64,000 nucleotides of DNA from Bidens hawaiensis (lineage: Eukaryota > Streptophyta > Magnoliopsida > Asterales > Asteraceae): the NCBI GenBank assembly GCA_021521415.1, contig JAIQDT010004218.1:124001-188000 (forward strand), given 5' to 3'. Below are positions 24,701 to 35,405 of the stretch, one piece after another. Made by a program: the position numbers and the translations under genes. Position 1 is the first letter of the stretch. Each line of letters starts with the position of its first letter. Under the pieces are notes generated by a model. That model worked only from the letters and a program-made list of their open reading frames with translations, had not been told where the DNA came from and did not search any database.

Positions 24701-27700
24701 ACAGATTTTTCATCAACTTGATAAGTTAACGACTTAGAAACCAGGTTATCAGGTGGATTAACTACTTGTTCATTAGGTGGGTTAACATTTTCATTACTTT
24801 TAACCATTTCCAACCTTCGGACCAACAGAACCTTTCTTTTTATAAAAACTATCACTTTTCTTGGCTTTTGAAGATTCACCCACTTCGAAAATATTTTTGA
24901 AGTTTTGTAGCAAAATTTCAATGGTATCATCTTGGTTTATAATTAATCTTAATTGAAGTTTTGTAATGATAGTAAAACATGTGATCTGCTTTTAATAACT
25001 AATTGTTGTGTTGCAATTATCACTTGAAGAGGAATATTAAAATATTTCTCAAAGATACCCCCAAATGCTAAGCTTGATGATAAGCCGAGAAATTTCTAGA
25101 TTTGCGAAGCCTTGGCGAACCTTAAAATAAACACCAAGAAAACGAACTTGATGATAAGTTGAGAAATCGTCATTCTTGTAAGGATTTGTTTGATAAATTA
25201 AAAATGATTCAAATCAACCCCTTTCTTCGTCTTGGGTTGTTTCATTTTTTCGTTCAAAACTTCCTCTAAATATCATATTCATAAACAGACAATGAATCAT
25301 CAGACGAACATGAACTCGATGAAACTATTGTTCATCAAGTTAATTAACAACTTCATTCAAAAACTCAACAGATTTATCATCAACTTGATCAGTTAACGAC
25401 TTAGAAACCAGGTTATCAGGAGGATTAACTACTTGTTCATTAGGTGGGTTAACATTTTCATTACTTTTAACCATTTCAAACATTCGGACCAAAAGAACCT
25501 TTCTTTTTATAAAAAATATCACTTTTCTTGCCATTTGAAGATTCACCCACTTCGAAAATATTTTTGAAGTTTAGTAGCTAAATTTCAATGGTATCATCTT
25601 GGTTTATAATTAATCTTAATTGAAGTTTTGTAATGATAGTAAAACATGTGATCAGTTTTTAATAACTAATTGTTGTGTTGTAATTATCACTTGAAGAGGA
25701 ATGTTAAAATATTTTTCAAAGATACCCCCAAATGCTAAGCTTGATGATAAGCTGAAAAATTTCTAGGTTTGCGAAGCCTTGGCGAACCTTAAAATAAACA
25801 CCAAGAAACCGAACTTGATGATAAGTTGAGAAATCGTCATTCTTGTAAGGATTTGTTTGATAAATTAAAAATGATTCAAATCAACTCTTTTCTTGGTCTT
25901 GGGTTGTTACATTTTTTCATTCAAAACATCCTCTAAATATCATATTCATAAACAGACAATGAATCAACAGACGAACATGAACTCGATGAAACAAGTGTTC
26001 ATCAAGTTGATAAACAACTTCATTCAAAGACTCAACAGATTTTTCATCAACTTGATCAGTTAACGACTTAGAAACCAGGTTATCAGGTGGATTAACTACT
26101 TGTTCATTAGGTGGGTTAACATTTTCATTACTTTTAACCATTTCCATCCTTCGGACCAACAAAACCTTTCTTTTTATAAAAACTATCACTTTACTTGGCA
26201 TTTGAAGATTCACCCACTTCGAAAATGTTTTTGAAGTTTAGTAGCTAAATTTCAATGGTATCATCTTGGTTTATAATTAATCTTAATTGAAGTTTAGTAA
26301 TGATAGTAAAACATGTGATCGGTTTTTAATGACTAATTGTTGTGTGGCAATTATCACTTGAAGAGGAATGCTAAAATATTTTTCAAAGATACCCCCAAAT
26401 GCTAAGCTTGATGATAAGCTGAGACATTTCTAGATTTGCGAAGCCTTGGCGAACCTTAAAATAAACATCAAGAAACCGAACTTGATGATAAGTTGAGAAA
26501 TCGTCATTTATTTGTTTGATAAATTAAAAATGATTCAAATCAACCCCTTTCTTGGTCTTGGGTTGTTTCATTTTTTTAAATCAAAACATCCTCTAAATAT
26601 CATATTCATAAACAGACAATGAATCATTAGACGAACATGAACTCGATGAAACAAGTGTTCATCAAGTTGACTAACAACTTCATTCAAAGACTCAACAGAT
26701 TTTTCATCAACATGATCAGTTAACGACTGAGAAACCAGGTTATGAGGTGGATTAACTACTTGTTCATTAGTTGGGTTAACATTTTCATTACTTTTAACCA
26801 TTTCCAACCTTCGGACCAACAGAACCTTTCTTTTTATAAAAACTATCACTTTTCTTGGCATTCGAAGATTCTCCCACTTCGAAAATATTTTTGAAGTTTA
26901 GTAGCTAAATTTCAATGGTATCATCTTGGTTTATAATTAATCTTAATTGAAGTTTAGTAATGATAGTAAAACATGTGATCAGTTTTTAATAACTAATTGT
27001 TGTGTTGTAATTATCACTTGAAGAGGAATGTTAAAATATTTTTCAAAGATACCCCCCAAATGCTAAGCTTGATGATAAGCTGAAAAATTTCTAGGTTTGC
27101 GAAGCCTTGGCGAACCTTAAAATAAACACCAAGAAACCGAACTTGATGATAAGTTGAGAAATCATCATTCTTGTAAGGATTTGTTTGATAAATTAAAAAT
27201 GATTAAATCAACCCCTTTCTTGGTCTTGGGTTGTTTCATTTTTTCATTCAAAACTTCCTCTAAGTATCATATTCATAAACAGACAATGAATCATCAGACG
27301 AACATGAACTCGATGAAACAAGTGTTCATCAAGTTAATTAACAACTTCATTCAAAGACTCAACAGATTTTTCATCAACTTGATAAGTTAACGACTTAGAA
27401 ACCAGGTTATCAGGTGGATTAACTACTTGTTCATTAGGTGGGTTAACATTTTCATTACTTTTAACCATTTCCAACCTTCGGACCAACAGAGCCTTTCTTT
27501 TTATAAAAACTATCACTTTTCTTGGCTTTTGAAGATTCACCCACTTCGAAAATATTTTTGAAGTTTTGTAGCAAAATTTCAATGGTATCATCTTGGTTTA
27601 TAATTAATCTTAATTGAAGTTTTGTAATGATAGTAAAACATGTGATCTGCTTTTAATAACTAATTGTTGTGTTGCAATTATCACTTGAAGAGGAATATTA

Positions 27701-30700
27701 AAATATTTCTCAAAGATACCCCCAAATGCTAAGCTTGATGATAAGCCGAGAAATTTCTAGATTTGCGAAGCCTTGGCGAACCTTAAAATAAACACCAAGA
27801 AAACGAACTTGATGATAAGTTGAGAAATCGTCATTCTTGTAAGGATTTGTTTGATAAATTAAAAATGATTCAAATCAACCCCTTTCTTCGTCTTGGGTTG
27901 TTTCATTTTTTCGTTCAAAACTTCCTCTAAATATCATATTCATAAACAGACAATGAATCATCAGACGAACATGAACTCGATGAAACTATTGTTCATCAAG
28001 TTAATTAACAACTTCATTCAAAAACTCAACAGATTTATCATCAACTTGATCAGTTAACGACTTAGAAACCAGGTTATCAGGAGGATTAACTACTTGTTCA
28101 TTAGGTGGGTTAACATTTTCATTACTTTTAACCATTTCAAACATTCGGACCAAAAGAACCTTTCTTTTTATAAAAAATATCACTTTTCTTGCCATTTGAA
28201 GATTCACCCACTTCGAAAATATTTTTGAAGTTTAGTAGCTAAATTTCAATGGTATCATCTTGGTTTATAATTAATCTTAATTGAAGTTTTGTAATGATAG
28301 TAAAACATGTGATCAGTTTTTAATAACTAATTGTTGTGTTGTAATTATCACTTGAAGAGGAATGTTAAAATATTTTTCAAAGATACCCCCAAATGCTAAG
28401 CTTGATGATAAGCTGAAAAATTTCTAGGTTTGCGAAGCCTTGGCGAACCTTAAAATAAACACCAAGAAACCGAACTTGATGATAAGTTGAGAAATCGTCA
28501 TTCTTGTAAGGATTTGTTTGATAAATTAAAAATGATTCAAATCAACTCTTTTCTTGGTCTTGGGTTGTTACATTTTTTCATTCAAAACATCCTCTAAATA
28601 TCATATTCATAAACAGACAATGAATCAACAGACGAACATGAACTCGATGAAACAAGTGTTCATCAAGTTGATAAACAACTTCATTCAAAGACTCAACAGA
28701 TTTTTCATCAACTTGATCAGTTAACGACTTAGAAACCAGGTTATCAGGTGGATTAACTACTTGTTCATTAGGTGGGTTAACATTTTCATTACTTTTAACC
28801 ATTTCCATCCTTCGGACCAACAAAACCTTTCTTTTTATAAAAACTATCACTTTACTTGGCATTTGAAGATTCACCCACTTCGAAAATGTTTTTGAAGTTT
28901 AGTAGCTAAATTTCAATGGTATCATCTTGGTTTATAATTAATCTTAATTGAAGTTTAGTAATGATAGTAAAACATGTGATCGGTTTTTAATGACTAATTG
29001 TTGTGTGGCAATTATCACTTGAAGAGGAATGCTAAAATATTTTTCAAAGATACCCCCAAATGCTAAGCTTGATGATAAGCTGAGACATTTCTAGATTTGC
29101 GAAGCCTTGGCGAACCTTAAAATAAACATCAAGAAACCGAACTTGATGATAAGTTGAGAAATCGTCATTTATTTGTTTGATAAATTAAAAATGATTCAAA
29201 TCAACCCCTTTCTTGGTCTTGGGTTGTTTCATTTTTTTAAATCAAAACATCCTCTAAATATCATATTCATAAACAGACAATGAATCATTAGACGAACATG
29301 AACTCGATGAAACAAGTGTTCATCAAGTTGACTAACAACTTCATTCAAAGACTCAACAGATTTTTCATCAACATGATCAGTTAACGACTGAGAAACCAGG
29401 TTATGAGGTGGATTAACTACTTGTTCATTAGGTGGGTTAACATTTTCAATACTTTTAACCTTTTCCAACCTTCGGACCAACATAACCTTTCATTTTATAA
29501 AAAATATCACTTTTCTTGGCATTTGAAGATTCACCAACTTTGAAAATATTTTTGAAGTTTAGTAGCAAAATTTCAATGGTATCATCTTGGTTTATAATTA
29601 ATCTTAATTGAAGTTTTGTAATGATAGTAAAACATGTGATCAGTTTTTAATAACTAATTGTTGTGTTGCAATTATCACTTGAAGAGGAATGTTAAAATAT
29701 TTTTCAAAGATACCCCCGAATGCTAATCTTGATGATAAGCCGAGAAATTTCTAGATTTGCGAAGCCTTGGCGAACCATAAAATAAACACCAAGAAAACGA
29801 ACTTGATGATAAGTTGAGAAATCGTCATTCTTGTAAGGATTTGTTTGATAAATTAAAAATGATTCAAATCAACCCCTTTCTTGGTCTTGGGTTGTTTCAT
29901 TTTTTCATTCAAAACATCCTCTAAATATCATATTCATAAACAGACAATGAATTATTAGACGAACATTAACTCGATGAAACAAGTGTTCATCAAGTTGACT
30001 AACAACTTCATTCAAAGACTCAACAGATATTTCATCAACATGATCAGTTAACGACTGAGAAACCAGGTTATCAGGTGGATTAACTACTTGTTCATTAGGT
30101 GGGTTAACATTTTCATTACTTTTATCCATTTCAAACCTTCAGACCAACAGAACCTTTCTTTTTATAAAAACTATTACTTTTCATGGCATTTGAAGATTCA
30201 CCCACTTCGAAAATATTTTTGAAGTTTAGTAGCTAAATTTCAATGGTATCATCTTTCTTTATAATTAATCTTAATTGAAGTTTTGTAATGATAGTAAAAC
30301 ATGTGATATGCTTTTAATAACTAATTGTTGTGTTGCAATTATCACTTGAAGAGGAATATTAAAATATTTCTCAAAGATACCCTCAAATGCTAAGCTTGAT
30401 GATAAGCCGAGAAATTTCTAGATTTGCGAAGCCTTGGCGAACCTTAAAATAAACACCAAGAAAACGAACTTGATGATAAGTTGAGAAATCGTCATTCTTG
30501 TAAGGATTTGTTTGATAAATTAAAAATGATTAAATCAACCCCTTTCTTGGTCTTGGGTTGTTTCATTTTTTCGTTCAAAACTTTCTCTAAATATCATATT
30601 CATAAACAGACAATGAATCATCAGACGAACATGAACTCGATGAAACTATTGTTCATCAAGTTAATTAACAACTTCATTCAAAGACTCAACAGATTTATCA

Positions 30701-31702
30701 TCAACTTGATCAGTTAACGACTTAGAAACCAGGTTATCAGGTGGATTAACTACTTGTTCATTAGGTGGGTTAACATTTTCATTACTTTTAACCATTTCAA
30801 ACCTTCGGACCAACAGAACCTTTCTTTTTATAAAAAATATCACTTTTCTTGGCATTTGAAGATTCACCCACTTCGAAAATATTTTTGAAGTTTAGTTGCT
30901 AAATTTCAATGGTATCATCTTGGTTTATAATTAATCTTAATTGAAGTTTTGTAATGTTAGTAAAACATGTGATCAGTTTTTAATAACTAATTGTTGTGTT
31001 GCAATTATCACTTGAAGAGGAATGTTAAAATATTTTTCAAAGATACCCCCAAATGCTAAGCTTGATGATAAGCTGAAAAATTTCTAGGTTTGCGAAACCT
31101 TGGCGAACCTTAAAATAAACACCAAGAAACCGAACTTGATGATAAGTTGAGAAATCGTCATTCTTGTAAGGATTTGTTTGATAAATTAAAAATGATTCAA
31201 ATCAACTCTTTTCTTGGTCTTGGGTTGTTACATTTTTTCATTCAAAACATCCTCTAAATATCATATTCATAAACAGACAATGAATCATCAGACGAACATG
31301 AACTCGATGAAACAAGTGTTCATCAAGTTGATAAACAACTTCATTCAAAGACTCAACAGATTTTTCATCAACTTGATCAGTTAACGACTTAGAAACCAGG
31401 TTATCAGGTGGATTAACTACTTGTTCATTAGGTGGGTTAACATTTTCATTACTTTTAACCATTTCCAACCTTCGGACCAACAAAACCTTTCTTTTTATAA
31501 AAACTATCACTTTACTTGGCATTTGAAGATTCACCCACTTCGAAAATGTTTTTGAAGTTTAGTAGCTAAATTTCAATGGTATCATCTTGGTTTATAATTA
31601 ATCTTAATTGAAGTTTAGTAATGATAGTAAAACATGTGATCAGTTTTTAATGACTAATTGTTGTGTGGCAATTATCACCTGAAGAGGAATGCTAAAATAT
31701 TT
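15780..31702. repeat. satellite block A: about 24 tandem copies of a ~666-bp monomer
   Basis: The landmark AAATGCTAAGCTTGATGAT recurs at about 16429, 17092, 17758, 18405, 19063, 19730, 20397, 21064, 21731, 22397, 23065, 23731, 24397, 25063, 25730, 26397, 27058, 27724, 28391, 29058, 29718, 30385 and 31051. Spacing is 647-668 bp, mostly 666-667. Units at the left edge are more diverged and shorter, often lacking TTCTTGTAAGG. Within each monomer CTTGATGATAAG occurs twice, about 75 bp apart, a trace of an internal duplication. Recurrent open frames of 64-115 codons on the minus strand and 78 codons on the plus strand vary in length from unit to unit and lack any recognisable domain, so I treat them as non-genic. 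The block ends where Copia-1 inserts. Confidence 0.95.
24110..29431. repeat. 4-monomer higher-order repeat, two near-identical 2661-bp copies
   Basis: About 24110-26770 and 26771-29431 match with very few differences (an extra C near 27056, GTC to ATC near 27172, AAC to GAC near 27490). Distinctive variants recur at an offset of 2661 bp. A third, more diverged partial copy continues to 31702 (offset 2660 for two of the units). Both breakpoints fall in the TTAGGTGGGTTAAC region, consistent with unequal crossing-over. Confidence 0.85.
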
Positions 31703-31787
31703 TGTTGGTGCATAGATGTCAGTAGTTCATATGTATAAAGTCTGTAATCGAGTCTGTAATATTGTTTATGTAATTGTTTGTGTAACA

Positions 31788-31911
31788 GCGAAGTTGTTGA
31801 CAAGTTCGCTTAGGCGAACTTGTTAACCGAGCGAAGTTGTTGACAAGTTCGCTTAGGCGAACTTGTTCAACGAGCGAAGTTATTGACAACTTCGCCTGAG
31901 GCGAAGTTGTC
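31788..31911 (+). promoter_or_regulatory. GCGAAGTT/GCGAACTT hairpin array upstream of the Copia-1 TATA box
   Basis: Nine copies of GCGAASTT (either strand) lie in 124 bp. Perfect hairpins include ACAAGTTCGC / GCGAACTTGT with a TTAG loop (31800-31823), the same again about 43 bp on, and GACAACTTCGCC / GGCGAAGTTGTC with a TGA loop (31885-31911). The position just upstream of TATA resembles the palindromic repeat clusters known from Sirevirus LTRs, though the motif is different (analogy only). The array is copied in the 3' LTR at 43792-43915. Confidence 0.85.
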
Positions 31912-31914
31912 GTG

Positions 31915-31922
31915 TATATAAG
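31915..31922 (+). promoter_or_regulatory. Copia-1 TATA box
   Basis: TATATAAG lies directly after the hairpin array and is copied at 43919-43926. Transcription would start roughly 30 bp downstream. Confidence 0.7.
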
Positions 31923-32182
31923 TAACCTACGGGTTAATGTTTATGTTCGGTTTTTCTGTTGGTCATTTTAGGTTTTGGTTGATCGAGTTCAGTTACGTGT
32001 GAGTCTATTGACGTGAGTCTGTAAGCATCTCGGTTTGAGTTATCAATATAACGTGTGGTTGTTCGTATTGTGTGTACGTGTGTTCGTGAGCTAACATTCT
32101 ACGTCCGTAACGATCTACACAGGGATTCCGCACCTGTGTATATCGGGATATCTCGTGTACGATCCGTCCAGGAACCTACAAT

Positions 32183-32194
32183 TGGTATCAGAGC
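32183..32194 (+). promoter_or_regulatory. Copia-1 primer-binding site (initiator-Met tRNA)
   Basis: TGGTATCAGAGC begins 2 nt after the LTR end and is complementary to initiator-Met tRNA, the usual Ty1/copia primer. Confidence 0.92.
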
Positions 32195-32382
32195 TTTTGC
32201 TCGATTGTGAGGTTCGGGATATTCACGCGGGTGTAGAATTCGTTTCATTTCGGGTGTTACCGGGACGAGTTTGTGGTGTTTTTGCTCATTCTAGCTTCCT
32301 GCCAGTGTGTTTAAGCCTTCAAATCGTCAAAATCGTCGTTAAAATCCGTTTTTCAGATCTGCAGAAAGTTCAAGTTCGTCAG

Positions 32383-32704
32383 GCGAAGTTGCTGTTCATC
32401 AGGCGAAGTTGCCGTCAGGATTCGTAGGGTTTCAGCGAAGATATAAGGAGAAGCGAAGTTATTCATAACTTCGCCTACCTCCTCAACTTCGCCTAACTCA
32501 GCGAAGTTCTTCTCAAGTTCGCCTCGTTCAGCGAAGTTCTCTTCAAGTTCGCTTACTTTCTAAGTTCGCTTATCCTAAGCGAAGTTATTCTCAACTTCGC
32601 TCATTTAAGCGAATTTACAAAGGATCCAGCGAAGTTTTTACTTAAGCGAAGTTATACTTAACTTCGCCTACAGTACTGTTACGAAGAAATTTTTCTAACT
32701 TCGC
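32383..32704 (+). promoter_or_regulatory. GCGAASTT motif array in the Copia-1 leader
   Basis: About 16 copies of GCGAAGTT, GCGAACTT or their complements lie in about 320 bp of untranslated leader, ending about 40 nt before the gag ATG. Neighbouring copies in opposite orientation can pair. The leader from 32195 to 32382 shows nothing else notable. Confidence 0.8.
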
Positions 32705-32745
32705 CCATTTCAGAATTTATTCGGGTTTCTTAGTCTTCTAGAAGG

Positions 32746-35385
32746 ATGTCGTCAATCAACATCTCAGAGCTTGTCAAGATGGAAGTTGAAGCGGGGTCAG
32801 CCACAAAGGCCCCAAGATTGCTAAAAGGAACCGACTTTGTTGCGTGGAAGGATCGGTTCATACAGTATGTTAAGTACCAGGATGCAAAAATGTGGGTATG
32901 CATCCAAGATGGATATATTCCACCAATCATGCAGTATGAGGGTCGAGACCAAATAAAGAAATACAGTAAAATGGAAGAGGAGGAGAAGAAGATGTACGAA
33001 GCCGAAAGCAAGGCTCATGCGGCAATCACAATGGCTCTTTCGCAGGAGATCCTCCATACTTTCAGAAAGTATACATCGGCTAGAGAGCTTTGGGAAGCTC
33101 TTGAGAGCAGATTCGAAGGAAATGTAGGCATTCGGGCCTCAAAGATAAAGCTGCTTAAAACTCAATTTTCAGTCTTTAAGTACTTAAAGAACGAATCTCT
33201 TGATGATATTATCACTCGATATTATCATCTCATGACTGAATTGAGTAACTACTCCATTTCCTACCGAGAAGAAGAGATTGTAGAAAAACTTCTCGATGCT
33301 CTCCCACCAAAATGGGAGATGTATACTGTATTAATGAGGGAAGACAAGGACTTCTCTACTTATGATCTTGAAACCGCTGTCAACAAGCTCAGAACTTTTG
33401 AGCTTAATATGGTGAGGAAAGAAACATCTATGGATCAGGTTCAAGATCCAAGCATGTACGGTGCGAAAGTGAACTCCAATACAAGTTCAAAAACTGACTC
33501 TGCCGCCTACTACTCGAAAGGTGAATCGGGTGCAAATTCTTCACAGGAGGGGCATGTGTCAGTAAATTCAAATGGGGATGTTTGCTTTGTTGCGGGTGGA
33601 TCTAGTGGTACTCAACAGACAGCAAGCCAGAGTGGTGGATCTTCAAGTTCCTCAAGCAATAATTACTCAAAGATGCCAATGAGCGTCAAATCTGCTGAAG
33701 AGCAATTTGGCCTCTATGCTTCATTTATTGCTTCATACGAAAACTATATTCAAGGAAAAGTAGTTGATCCGGCAATGCTAGATGAAGACTACGACCAGAT
33801 CGATGCTGATGATCTGGAGGAGATGGATTTACAATGGCAGATGGCCATGATAGTGAGGCGAGTGAAGAAGTTCATGAGGAAGACGGGGAGAAAGTTTGTT
33901 GGTGGCAGGCCAGGGTTCGACAAGTCCAAGGTAAGGTGCTATAACTGTCAACAAAACGGGCACTTTGCCAAAGACTGCAGAAACGAGAGAGTTGAGCGTG
34001 GTCAGGGCCGGTCCCCACAGCACACTGGAAGTACTAAAGAAGTCAATGCCATGCTGTCCAGAGAAGCAGGTGAATACAACTGGAATCTGCATTTGAATGA
34101 AAATAATGAACAGGCAAATATGGCTAAGGTTGAGAATGAAGAACGTGAGAAGACTACCGGAGAAGAGAAAGCTGCTGGTAAGGAAAAGGCTTTCACGGCA
34201 GATAACAATGATCAAATCTCCGAGGTAAGTTCTAAATCTTGTTGTACTAATTGTGAGAATTTGTCTGAGCAACTTGCTACCATGACTGATCAGTATGTTC
34301 GTTTAGATGCTGAATTTAAAACTCTTAAAGAAGATCATCACTACACAAAAGCAAGAGAAAACAGTTACAAAGTTAAAATTAAAGCATGTGAAAAAGATGT
34401 TAAAAGCTTAAAAACTAAACTTGCTGAGAAAATTGAAGTTATTGATCTTAGTTATGAGGTTTTAGAAGAAAAGACTAAACTGATTGCTGAACGTGAAAAG
34501 CAGATTGCTGACCACCAGGTGAAAGTGGTGGAACTGAACCGAAAACTGGAGCAGTTCCGAAATTCCTCAGCTATTCTTGATCATCTTGTTAGTGATCAAG
34601 GTACCTCTCCAAAGAGAGGAGGAATTGGTTATCACGAGGTTCCACCACCGTATAACCACAATTACACTTTTAACCCTAGTGTACAGAAATCTGCTGATTT
34701 TGAAGTTCCTCAGACAGTTCCTATCAAGGTTACAAGTAAAGATTCAAGTGTTAGTAGTGGCGAAACGAGTTCGCCTGTTTCAAGTGTAAATATTTCTGTT
34801 ACGAGTCCAGTCTCATCGGATTCGGATAAGTTGTCCGAATCGGGTAAGACAAAAGAGAAGGTTGTGTTACCCACTGGTGGAGATAAAGATAAAACTTCTA
34901 AAAAGAGTACTCCACTCAACCCGTACGTCCCACCTTATGTGAGACGAACGGCTGGTAACACTGCCTCTACATCCAAAACAACATTTGAAAAGAAAATGGA
35001 GTATAGGTGTTGTTTTCGATGTAATAAGGTAGGACATCTTGTTGCAGATTGTCCTCTGACGCCGAAATTCAGAGGTGGGAGGCCTATTAAAACTGAGCAT
35101 AAGTCTACTGGTAATTTTAATACTGTTAAAAATGAAAACCCTTTAAAGTTTCAAAATGTAACTAATTCAGGTTTTCATAGAAACAAACCTCAGTTTTACA
35201 ATGCTAATCACCAAACCGTAAGATATAATACTTTCAATACACATAGGTTTGGAAGGCCTCACATTCAATCTCCAATGAGATTTCCTACTAGGACTGACAG
35301 GAATTATTCAAACGCTAACCTCGGAAAGCAGAAGTACGGGATGTATAGATCCAAGACCAATTGGTCTTGGGTCCCTAGATTCTAA
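32746..35385 (+). CDS. gag: Copia-1 Gag, 879 aa, two zinc knuckles and a coiled coil
   Basis: Gag forms the cytoplasmic virus-like particle and packages element RNA. The N-terminal part (LKGTDFVAWKDRF, then ARELWEALESRFEG, KIKLLKTQF, LLDALPPKWEMYTVLMRED; about residues 25-220) is the UBN2-type Gag domain of plant copia elements. A Ser/Asn-rich linker follows. A CX2CX4HX4C knuckle is at residues 398-411 (CYNCQQNGHFAKDC), a long charged coiled coil at about 503-605, and a second knuckle at about 756-769 (CFRCNKVGHLVADC) before a basic, Asn/Phe-rich tail. Two knuckles with an extended C-terminal half are typical of Sireviruses. ATG 32746 is the first after the motif-rich leader, and its N-terminus matches the homologous start at 62783. 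The frame ends TAA 35383-35385, 14 nt before the pol ATG, which is in the -1 frame. An AG|GTAAGT donor-like site lies at codon 494. No break is seen. Confidence 0.93.
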   Translation: MSSINISELVKMEVEAGSATKAPRLLKGTDFVAWKDRFIQYVKYQDAKMWVCIQDGYIPPIMQYEGRDQIKKYSKMEEEEKKMYEAESKAHAAITMALSQEILHTFRKYTSARELWEALESRFEGNVGIRASKIKLLKTQFSVFKYLKNESLDDIITRYYHLMTELSNYSISYREEEIVEKLLDALPPKWEMYTVLMREDKDFSTYDLETAVNKLRTFELNMVRKETSMDQVQDPSMYGAKVNSNTSSKTDSAAYYSKGESGANSSQEGHVSVNSNGDVCFVAGGSSGTQQTASQSGGSSSSSSNNYSKMPMSVKSAEEQFGLYASFIASYENYIQGKVVDPAMLDEDYDQIDADDLEEMDLQWQMAMIVRRVKKFMRKTGRKFVGGRPGFDKSKVRCYNCQQNGHFAKDCRNERVERGQGRSPQHTGSTKEVNAMLSREAGEYNWNLHLNENNEQANMAKVENEEREKTTGEEKAAGKEKAFTADNNDQISEVSSKSCCTNCENLSEQLATMTDQYVRLDAEFKTLKEDHHYTKARENSYKVKIKACEKDVKSLKTKLAEKIEVIDLSYEVLEEKTKLIAEREKQIADHQVKVVELNRKLEQFRNSSAILDHLVSDQGTSPKRGGIGYHEVPPPYNHNYTFNPSVQKSADFEVPQTVPIKVTSKDSSVSSGETSSPVSSVNISVTSPVSSDSDKLSESGKTKEKVVLPTGGDKDKTSKKSTPLNPYVPPYVRRTAGNTASTSKTTFEKKMEYRCCFRCNKVGHLVADCPLTPKFRGGRPIKTEHKSTGNFNTVKNENPLKFQNVTNSGFHRNKPQFYNANHQTVRYNTFNTHRFGRPHIQSPMRFPTRTDRNYSNANLGKQKYGMYRSKTNWSWVPRF
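34223..34230 (+). promoter_or_regulatory. candidate 5' splice site inside gag
   Basis: AG|GTAAGT matches the full plant donor consensus. The cut falls after 34224, exactly between gag codons 493 and 494. A weaker donor (AAG|GTAAGG) lies at 33930/33931, also between codons. Use is not shown by sequence alone. Confidence 0.4.
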
Positions 35386-35405
35386 TCATTTGCTTTATTA
35401 TGCAG
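35382..35405 (+). promoter_or_regulatory. candidate branch point and 3' splice site at the gag-pol junction
   Basis: CTAAT (35382-35386), then TCATTTGCTTTAT, then TATGCAG with the AG at 35404-35405. It overlaps the gag stop and the pol ATG. The first base after the AG (35406) starts codon 3 of pol, so joining to either gag donor keeps phase. Confidence 0.4.

Larger units (their letters stand above)
31703..32180 (+). repeat. Copia-1 5' LTR (478 bp)
   Basis: Begins TGTTGGTGCATAG and ends GGAACCTACA. It matches 43707-44184 except for three substitutions. It holds a hairpin array, a TATA box, and GTGAGT / GTAAGC donor-like sites at 32013 and 32021 in the presumed transcribed part. Confidence 0.95.

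Noticed and set aside
15780..31702. Recurrent 64-115-codon minus-strand and 78-codon plus-strand ORFs in the satellite
   Set aside because: They overlap on opposite strands, vary in length from monomer to monomer by stops and frameshifts, often lack a shared start, and carry no domain. They come from the repeat.
31788..32704. Heat-shock elements (TTCnnGAA) as the meaning of the GCGAASTT arrays
   Set aside because: TTC and GAA in the hairpins are separated by loops and flanks of about 8 nt, not 2 nt. No proper trimeric element was found.
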